A DNA stretch of 10,119 nt from assembly GCA_003562555.1 (NCBI GenBank), contig PWUO01000035.1, positions 1-10,119 of the forward strand, given 5' to 3'. This document shows positions 6,280-10,119 of the stretch, piece by piece. Numbering within the stretch: position 1 is the first letter of the stretch; each line of letters opens with the position of its first letter. The notes below the pieces were generated by a model that saw only the letters and a program-made list of their open reading frames with translations, did not search any database and was not told where the DNA came from. A program made the translations under genes and the position numbers. The stretch comes from Dehalococcoidia bacterium (GTDB lineage: Bacteria; Chloroflexota; Dehalococcoidia; GIF9; AB-539-J10).

Positions 6280-7526
6280 ATCCCTCCGAGGTCGAGCAGA
6301 TCGTCAGGGCCGCCTATGCTTCTGTGCGGAAATTGATAGGTGCTGCTGCTCCTTGTGGCACCAATCTCCAGCACCAGCAGGGGGCATCCCGTCTTGTGGA
6401 GTCGTTCGAACTCTGTGGACCGGGATGTCTGTAGCGGCCCGGTGATTATGACGAGTCCCGAACCTGATCTGGCGCGACCATGCAGTTCGCGGCTGAGTGT
6501 ATCGAATGACACGTCGCTTGATGGAGTCGCCCGTGCCAGGAGTTCGAGCAGTGCGATCAGGTGGGGGTTGCCGCTGCCGGGAGCGAGACGGGCTTTGCCC
6601 CGTCCGGCAACCAGTGCGACGTTGCTGATAAGGCCGACCTGCATCTGATGCTCCACGCAGTAGCGCGCGATTGACGCTGCCGTGCTGGCGGCCAGTTCAA
6701 ACGGTTCATCGTCGGCGAAGGAATCGAAACTGTCGGCGACGAGCACGAGGTTCACCTGCGAGAGAGCTGCGGGCTCATACACCTTGACCTTGAGATCGCG
6801 GTGCCGGGCGCTGGCCTTCCAGTGCACGCGGCGAAAGCCGTCCCCCGGCTGATAGTCTCTGATACCCCGCATACGCGTTGGATCCTCCTGCAGGGACATG
6901 TATCCCAGCAGTTCGCCCGTCGCGTTGGTGCGCTGCAGCGGCAGTCGGCGGATGGGATAGATACGGGGGTACACGGAGACATGATCGTACGACGATGCAT
7001 CCGTGATGCGAGGGTACAGTCCGAGGATGTCGCCGGAAGTGACCGTAAGGGGCGGGATCACGTAGTAGCCCCTTCTGTGCGCGGTGAGTGGCTGTCGCCA
7101 CGTGAGTCTGGAGTACCAGGGCATGGACATGCTTCGTGACAGATGGGCACAGTTTGCTGACGTGGCGCCAGACTCCCGCTGCAATCCGGGTGGCAGCCGC
7201 TGTGTGATCTCTACCCATGGGAGTGGCAGCGCCTTCTGGTTGCTGATTCGGACGGTGAGGAGCAGTTCCTCTCCGGGGAAGAGCGCCCGCGAGGACATCG
7301 ATCGCTCGCACCCGATCCTTCGAAGGGAGAGCCTGCTCCACGTGTGCGAGACTCCGACAGTCGCCAGCGTGAGTCCCAGTATCGTGACGATGGCGGTCTG
7401 TCGGTACCATGCGGCTATCGCGAGGAGCGCGAGCAGCACCAGTACGGTAAGCCGACCAAACACGTGTCCAGTGAGGTCTAGGGACCTGTCCCGGTGATCG
7501 GTCGCTGCGTGTGCTGTCGCTGCCAT
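6276..7526 (-). CDS. DUF58 domain protein (vWA-like), membrane anchored
   Basis: A 416-residue protein. Two hydrophobic helices at about 25-40 and 44-60 anchor it. A beta-rich region (about 70-200) follows, then the DUF58 signature at 223-251: R-D-Y-Q-P-G-D, then R-V-H-W-K-A-S-A-R and L-K-V-K-V-Y-E-P. The C terminus has a vWA-like alternating pattern, but the metal-site motif D-x-S-x-S is not intact; the equivalent strand ends A-D-S-F-D-S (264-269). The position where vWA domains often carry a second Asp reads I-T-G-P (361-364). Metal binding is therefore doubtful. DUF58 proteins are standard partners of MoxR ATPases. This is the first gene of the minus-strand operon. No good ribosome binding site precedes ATG 7526, so the start is the least certain part. 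Confidence 0.92.
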   Translation of the reverse strand: MAATAHAATDHRDRSLDLTGHVFGRLTVLVLLALLAIAAWYRQTAIVTILGLTLATVGVSHTWSRLSLRRIGCERSMSSRALFPGEELLLTVRISNQKALPLPWVEITQRLPPGLQRESGATSANCAHLSRSMSMPWYSRLTWRQPLTAHRRGYYVIPPLTVTSGDILGLYPRITDASSYDHVSVYPRIYPIRRLPLQRTNATGELLGYMSLQEDPTRMRGIRDYQPGDGFRRVHWKASARHRDLKVKVYEPAALSQVNLVLVADSFDSFADDEPFELAASTAASIARYCVEHQMQVGLISNVALVAGRGKARLAPGSGNPHLIALLELLARATPSSDVSFDTLSRELHGRARSGSGLVIITGPLQTSRSTEFERLHKTGCPLLVLEIGATRSSSTYQFPHRSIGGPDDLLDLGGI

Positions 7527-7608
7527 GTACGGGATCCGAAGCTCTGTGGCGCGCGGGCAGGCCGTACCGTCGTGTGCAATGAAGCTGCCTGCTCGGTCCC
7601 AACCACGA

Positions 7609-7617
7609 ATGGTAGCA
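7609..7617 (-). promoter_or_regulatory. Possible extended -10 element for the DUF58 operon
   Basis: On the minus strand TGCTACCAT (7617-7609) fits an extended -10 and would start transcription near 7602, about 75 bases before the DUF58 ATG. No convincing -35 is present, so this is tentative. Confidence 0.3.
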
Positions 7618-8010
7618 GAATGCGGCCGTCACGGGTGTCTCTCCGGTACTGTCACACAGTGCGTCTACTTGTGCCCATGTCCGTCCCGGGAGGAATCATC
7701 TGACGCGTCCATCCGTGGCCTTTACATCATGTCCACGAAGAAGACCGTCTCATCTTGGCCGGTGGCACCGCCGCGGCGCCATAGCTTCACCCCTGTACGG
7801 ATAGTACCTGCACCGGTGCATGCTGGCCCTATTGGACTAGTCCCCACCCTAATCAATTACTACCCATGCAGGTGATGCGCGGGGTGGAGAAACCTCTCAT
7901 ACTATGTCCATGGCCGGGTTGAGCAGTGTGGTTGTGAGCAGGGGTGGTGGCGATGCTCGGCCTTTTGCCACTTACTGAGCGGATGGGCGTGGACGTGGGG
8001 TGGAGGTGGT

Positions 8011-8035
8011 GTTCATCACGTAGAGCGTGATGAAC
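8011..8035 (+). promoter_or_regulatory. Perfect 10-bp hairpin/operator upstream of the Ig lipoprotein gene
   Basis: GTTCATCACG (8011-8020) and CGTGATGAAC (8026-8035) are perfect inverted complements around the loop TAGAG. The arms are of mixed composition, so this is not just GC-rich noise. No T-run follows, which argues against a simple terminator. It could be an operator or an element of a structured RNA leader; it lies 40 bases before the larger hairpin. Confidence 0.5.
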
Positions 8036-8074
8036 GAGCGATGTGGCGCAACACGCAAGTCCGTGTTCTTGGAC

Positions 8075-8140
8075 AAAGACGGAGGGCTGTTCAGATGTGG
8101 CCTGGAGCGAGAGGGGCCGCGCGAACAGCCCTCGGTCTTT
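8075..8140 (+). terminator. Long imperfect hairpin (18-bp arms) before the lipoprotein gene
   Basis: Arms at 8075-8092 and 8123-8140 are complementary over 18 bases with one mismatch. The left arm begins AAAGAC and the right arm ends GTCTTT, followed by CT. The 30-base interior can pair again (GTGGCC at 8097-8102 with GGCCGC at 8115-8120, one wobble), giving a long rod. An A-rich start and T-rich end fit a bidirectional terminator or attenuator, but no gene on either strand obviously ends here. Alternatives are the 3' end of an unannotated small RNA or a miniature inverted-repeat element; no target-site duplication is visible. Confidence 0.5.
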
Positions 8141-8168
8141 CTATGATGGTATGAGTACATTAGCCATG

Positions 8169-8174
8169 AGGAGG
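8169..8174 (+). promoter_or_regulatory. Ribosome binding site selecting GTG 8181
   Basis: AGGAGG lies 6 bases before GTG 8181. The in-frame ATGs at 8151 and 8166 have no comparable site, and the second overlaps this one. Confidence 0.75.
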
Positions 8175-8180
8175 ATAGCT

Positions 8181-9077
8181 GTGAAGGTGAAGACGGGGCT
8201 CTTCGTTTTGATCAGTGTGGCGGTGCTTCTTTCGGGGTGCTCGTATGTCGCTCCCCCGCCGCCATCTAATGAACCACCACAGGCCTACATAACGTCCATA
8301 TCGCCGTCGGAGGTGACGGAAGGTGAAGTGGTTGAATTCATCGGGCATGGTACGGACGTGGACGGCGAGGTGGTGGGCTACCGGTGGCGTTCGCATATTG
8401 ATGGTGAGTTGAGCCTCCTGCCGTCCTTCGAGACGGACTCGCTCTCGGTTGGCTCCCACACCATCTACTTCATGGTGCAGGACAACAACGGCGCTTGGTC
8501 ACCTGAAGTGAGCGGAATGGTCACGGTGCATGCCCAGGTCGCTGCACCCGCCACAATAGTTTCTTTCGCAGCGTCATCCGCGGTGATCGAGGAAGGACAA
8601 AGCGTCACCCTGTCGTGGGAGGTGTCCGACGCGACATCGATTACCATCGACCAGGGGATAGGAGCAGTCTCGCCATCTGGAGATCTGGTGCTGACTCCCG
8701 AGGGGACGACGACCTACAGGCTCACGGCGATCGGTGGAGGGGCGACTGCCACCGCGGACGTAACGGTAACGGTGGTTGCGCCTGAAGCTGACGACCCTGA
8801 ACCGGAGCAGCCCGAACCCGAATTGGCGATCGTCTTCTTCCAGGCGAGCCCGATGACGGTACTATCAGGTGGTTCCACCACGCTGAGCTGGCAGACCACG
8901 GGCGCCACCCAGGTGGTGATCTTTCCGGACATCGGGGCGGTCGGCGCCAGTGGCAGTAGGAGCGTGACGCTGTTCGGTGCGCAAACGCACACCTTTATAC
9001 TCATTGCCTCGGACGGGGATGATACCGTGACCGTTGAGATTGAAGTGGAGAGCTATCAACTGGGACTGACTTTGTAG
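8181..9077 (+). CDS. Lipoprotein with three Ig-like/PKD-like repeat segments
   Basis: A 298-residue predicted lipoprotein starting at GTG 8181. From that start the signal peptide is ideal: M-K-V-K-T, a hydrophobic run, and lipobox L-L-S-G-C with the acylated Cys at 20. A short Pro-rich spacer follows. Segment 1 (about 34-118) looks PKD-like, with a D-x-D-G turn at 59-62 and Y-F-M-V-Q-D-N near 96-102. Segments 2 (about 123-199) and 3 (about 216-290) are internal repeats: both have G-x-S-x-T-L-S-W, then I-G-A-V before a Ser/Gly turn, then T-x-x-x-T-x-x-L-x-A-type strands. They are joined by an acidic Pro-Glu linker (203-214). Such folds usually mediate adhesion or carbohydrate/protein contacts at the cell surface; no catalytic motif is seen. 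The function is not recognised. It appears to stand alone in its transcription unit. Confidence 0.85.
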   Translation: MKVKTGLFVLISVAVLLSGCSYVAPPPPSNEPPQAYITSISPSEVTEGEVVEFIGHGTDVDGEVVGYRWRSHIDGELSLLPSFETDSLSVGSHTIYFMVQDNNGAWSPEVSGMVTVHAQVAAPATIVSFAASSAVIEEGQSVTLSWEVSDATSITIDQGIGAVSPSGDLVLTPEGTTTYRLTAIGGGATATADVTVTVVAPEADDPEPEQPEPELAIVFFQASPMTVLSGGSTTLSWQTTGATQVVIFPDIGAVGASGSRSVTLFGAQTHTFILIASDGDDTVTVEIEVESYQLGLTL

Positions 9078-9098
9078 AGACTCACGTTGCCTGCAGTG

Positions 9099-9140
9099 GT
9101 GAGTGCCGCGCACGTCTGGTAATCGGCGTGCGCGGCTCAC
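9099..9140 (+). terminator. Hairpin after the Ig lipoprotein gene
   Basis: A perfect 10-bp GC-rich stem (GCCGCGCACG at 9105-9114 with CGTGCGCGGC at 9127-9136, 12-base loop) is extended by GTGA/TCAC pairs across a 2-base bulge. It starts 21 bases after the stop codon. No T-run follows, as with the other gene-end hairpins in this window, so termination may depend on the stem alone or on Rho. Confidence 0.55.
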
Positions 9141-9267
9141 GGTTCCTGCCTTCACCTGCACCCCTGTACCTTCCACGTCGTGCTTCCGCATCATCCTTCA
9201 CGTTGTCTCCTCTGATCCCCGGGTAAGCCTGTTTGTCACGCAACACCACCTCTTTCGGTAATCCGAA

Positions 9268-9295
9268 TTGTGAGGCAATCCGCAGGCTGGATAAT
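9268..9295 (+). promoter_or_regulatory. Candidate sigma70 promoter of the coiled-coil gene
   Basis: TTGTGA at 9268-9273 and GATAAT at 9290-9295 are separated by 16 bases, in a local AT-rich patch of otherwise GC-rich DNA. Transcription would begin near 9302, leaving a leader of about 177 bases. Confidence 0.5.
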
Positions 9296-9314
9296 CGGTT
9301 ACGATTATGTTACG
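9291..9314 (+). promoter_or_regulatory. Operator-like palindrome and direct repeat over the -10/start site
   Basis: ATAATCG (9291-9297) and CGATTAT (9302-9308) are perfect inverted repeats around GTTA. The site overlaps the candidate -10 and the predicted start of transcription, which is where a repressor would bind. GTTACG also recurs directly at 9298-9303 and 9309-9314, an 11-base period typical of binding on one face of the helix. Confidence 0.45.
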
Positions 9315-9478
9315 GTGGAATCAGGCGACGGCGCGCGGGGTTGCGGGATGAAATGAACCTGTGCGTTTCTCGTTGCCAAGTGGCCAGCCCACGCACGCAA
9401 TTCGGGCACGCTTCGGCCCGTCGGGATAGTCCGCGGGACGAATACTGAGGATGGTGAATTAGGATGCAGGAGGGCGAG

Positions 9479-10119
9479 ATGGTGGACAAAGTTGCGAATA
9501 GGCCTGGGTCAGACTCTCCCGAGTCACCTTCAATCATGAGGAAGCCGCTGCCTCAGATCCTCGATGAGATGGACGACAATATTCGTGCGGTGGCTGAGGC
9601 CGCAAGGACGGCTGAGCAAGCAGCCAAGGCTGCCAATGAGGCCTCCGCCGCAGCGACGAGGGCATCCGAAGAAGCTGCACAGCGGAGTGAGGAGGCGCGC
9701 AGGGCCGGAGAAACGGCAGCTGCCATAGCTACCCGGGCAGCAGCCGAAGCGGCATCCAGGGCTGAGGAGACGGCAAGAGAGGCATCGAAAGCCGCCGAAG
9801 GCGCAGCCGCGAAGGCCGAGGCGGCCGAGAAGGCGGCCAGGGAGGCGGTCGAGGCATTTCGAGCGGCTGCGGACGAGGCTGCGAGAAGGGCCGAGGAGGC
9901 CAGCGGTACGGCAAGGGAAGGCGCCCAGGCGGCAGTCAGGGAATTGGAGAGAATCGCCAACGAAGCTGCACTCAGGGCGGAGGCGGCAAGTGTGGCCGCC
10001 AGGGAAGCGGCTGATGCGGCAATGAATGCGGCGGATGAAGCTGCGGTGAGGGCTGAACAGGCAGCGATGAGGGCGGAGGAGACGGCGCAAAGCGCCAAGT
10101 TCGCGGCTGAGGAGGCGAC
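9479..10119 (+). CDS. Ala/Glu-rich coiled-coil protein, 3' end beyond window
   Basis: An open frame from ATG 9479 runs to the window edge without a stop (213 visible residues). AGGAGGG at 9468-9474 lies 4 bases before the ATG; an in-frame ATG at 9464 overlaps that site and is unlikely. Residues 1-30 are ordinary and Pro/Ser-containing. From about residue 35 onward the sequence is almost only Ala, Glu, Arg, Lys, Gln, Ser and Thr: 76 of residues 41-213 are Ala (44%), with no Cys, Trp, Tyr, Pro or His. Charged residues recur at 7, 8 or 11 positions, as in a long Ala-core coiled coil mixing heptads and hendecads. No signal peptide or membrane segment is visible, so it is probably cytoplasmic. Superficially it resembles filament-forming, phasin-like or LEA-like helices, but low complexity makes any match unreliable. 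The function is not recognised. The antisense strand is also open here, an artefact of Ala/Glu codons. Confidence 0.8.
   Translation, partial: MVDKVANRPGSDSPESPSIMRKPLPQILDEMDDNIRAVAEAARTAEQAAKAANEASAAATRASEEAAQRSEEARRAGETAAAIATRAAAEAASRAEETAREASKAAEGAAAKAEAAEKAAREAVEAFRAAADEAARRAEEASGTAREGAQAAVRELERIANEAALRAEAASVAAREAADAAMNAADEAAVRAEQAAMRAEETAQSAKFAAEEA

Larger units (their letters stand above)
7527..8180. other. Gene-free divergent intergenic region, palindrome-rich
   Basis: About 650 bases between the divergent DUF58 and lipoprotein genes hold no credible coding frame; the open frames lack ribosome binding sites and protein-like composition. The region carries a series of inverted repeats: near-perfect 9-base arms at 7763-7781 (one mismatch), a perfect 12-base palindrome TGCACCGGTGCA at 7809-7820, a perfect 10-base palindrome GGACTAGTCC at 7834-7843, and the two hairpins at 8011-8035 and 8075-8140 listed separately. 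No known riboswitch or housekeeping RNA was recognised. It may hold an unrecognised RNA gene, a structured leader, or multiple operators. Confidence 0.6.
9078..9478. other. Intergenic region before the coiled-coil gene
   Basis: About 400 bases hold no convincing gene. It contains the hairpin at 9099-9140, the candidate promoter at 9268-9295 and the overlapping palindrome at 9291-9308. From 9309 to 9463 it would be an untranslated leader of roughly 160-175 bases, in which no known riboswitch was recognised. Confidence 0.55.

Noticed and set aside
6775..7632. 285-residue minus-strand frame overlapping the DUF58 gene.
   Set aside because: It lies out of frame inside a gene with a clear DUF58 signature, and its translation has the His/Arg-rich look of a shadow frame.
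7761..7791. GGTGGCACCGC at 7761-7771 resembles the T-box antiterminator core.
   Set aside because: The helices around the bulge do not form properly: the A2 arms would abut without a loop. No stem I or specifier features are seen upstream, and the downstream gene is not an amino-acid or tRNA-synthetase gene. Probably a chance match in GC-rich DNA.
7525..7875. 116-residue plus-strand frame in the divergent intergenic region.
   Set aside because: No ribosome binding site, no recognisable domain, and it spans several palindromes and the likely DUF58 promoter.
8142..8147. TATGAT as a -10 for the lipoprotein gene.
   Set aside because: No -35 lies at a suitable distance (the place is occupied by the hairpin arm) and no extended TG motif precedes it.
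9233..9448. 71-residue plus-strand frame before the coiled-coil gene.
   Set aside because: It starts at TTG without a ribosome binding site, overlaps the candidate promoter and operator, and has Arg/Cys-rich non-protein-like composition.
9530..10098. Two long open frames on the minus strand opposite the coiled-coil gene.
   Set aside because: Codons for Ala and Glu give no stops when read antisense. These frames have odd Cys/Gly/Arg or nearly pure Ala/Ser composition and no ribosome binding site, while the plus-strand frame has a promoter and a strong ribosome binding site.

Overview
The window is GC-rich bacterial DNA, roughly 60% G+C by eye. It has clear AGGAGG-type ribosome binding sites, sigma70-like promoters and two lipobox signal peptides. 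The mix (lipid-anchored HtrA protease, DUF58/DUF4129/MoxR cluster, lipoprotein with Ig-like repeats, ADP-ribosylglycohydrolase) would suit a Chloroflexota lineage such as Dehalococcoidia. That is an impression from gene content, with no rRNA or marker gene to support it. No tRNA, rRNA, insertion sequence, CRISPR array or phage gene was seen.

Layout. Bases 1-399 are the 3' end of a LysE/RhtB-type exporter. Bases 561-1670 encode a lipoprotein trypsin-like protease with a PDZ domain, behind an extended -10 promoter and followed by a strong 14-bp palindrome. Bases 1883-2770 and 2829-3851 encode a 3-hydroxyisobutyrate-dehydrogenase-family oxidoreductase and an ADP-ribosylglycohydrolase; they are 58 bases apart and probably form one operon behind a TTGCCC-17-TACAAT promoter. 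Facing them on the minus strand is a tight three-gene operon transcribed from 7526 down to 3879: DUF58 protein, polytopic DUF4129 protein, MoxR AAA+ ATPase. Its junctions are a 4-base overlap and a 4-base gap.

Bases 7527-8180 are a gene-free divergent region rich in palindromes. It ends in a perfect 10-bp hairpin and a long 18-bp-arm hairpin just before a GTG-started lipoprotein gene (8181-9077) with three Ig-like segments. Bases 9078-9478 hold a hairpin and a promoter overlapped by an AT-rich palindrome. From 9479 to the window edge runs an Ala/Glu-rich coiled-coil protein whose stop lies outside the window.

How the genes work together. Most products act at the envelope: exporter, anchored protease, surface lipoprotein, and the MoxR-DUF58-DUF4129 cluster, a widespread module in which the ATPase is thought to act as a chaperone on vWA-like partners. 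The oxidoreductase/ADP-ribosylhydrolase pair is soluble and presumably separate. No established defence or biosynthetic system is recognisable. The least explained parts are the palindrome-rich region before the Ig lipoprotein, the coiled-coil gene with its operator-like promoter, and a DUF4129 protein built like a transglutaminase-family protein without the catalytic core.
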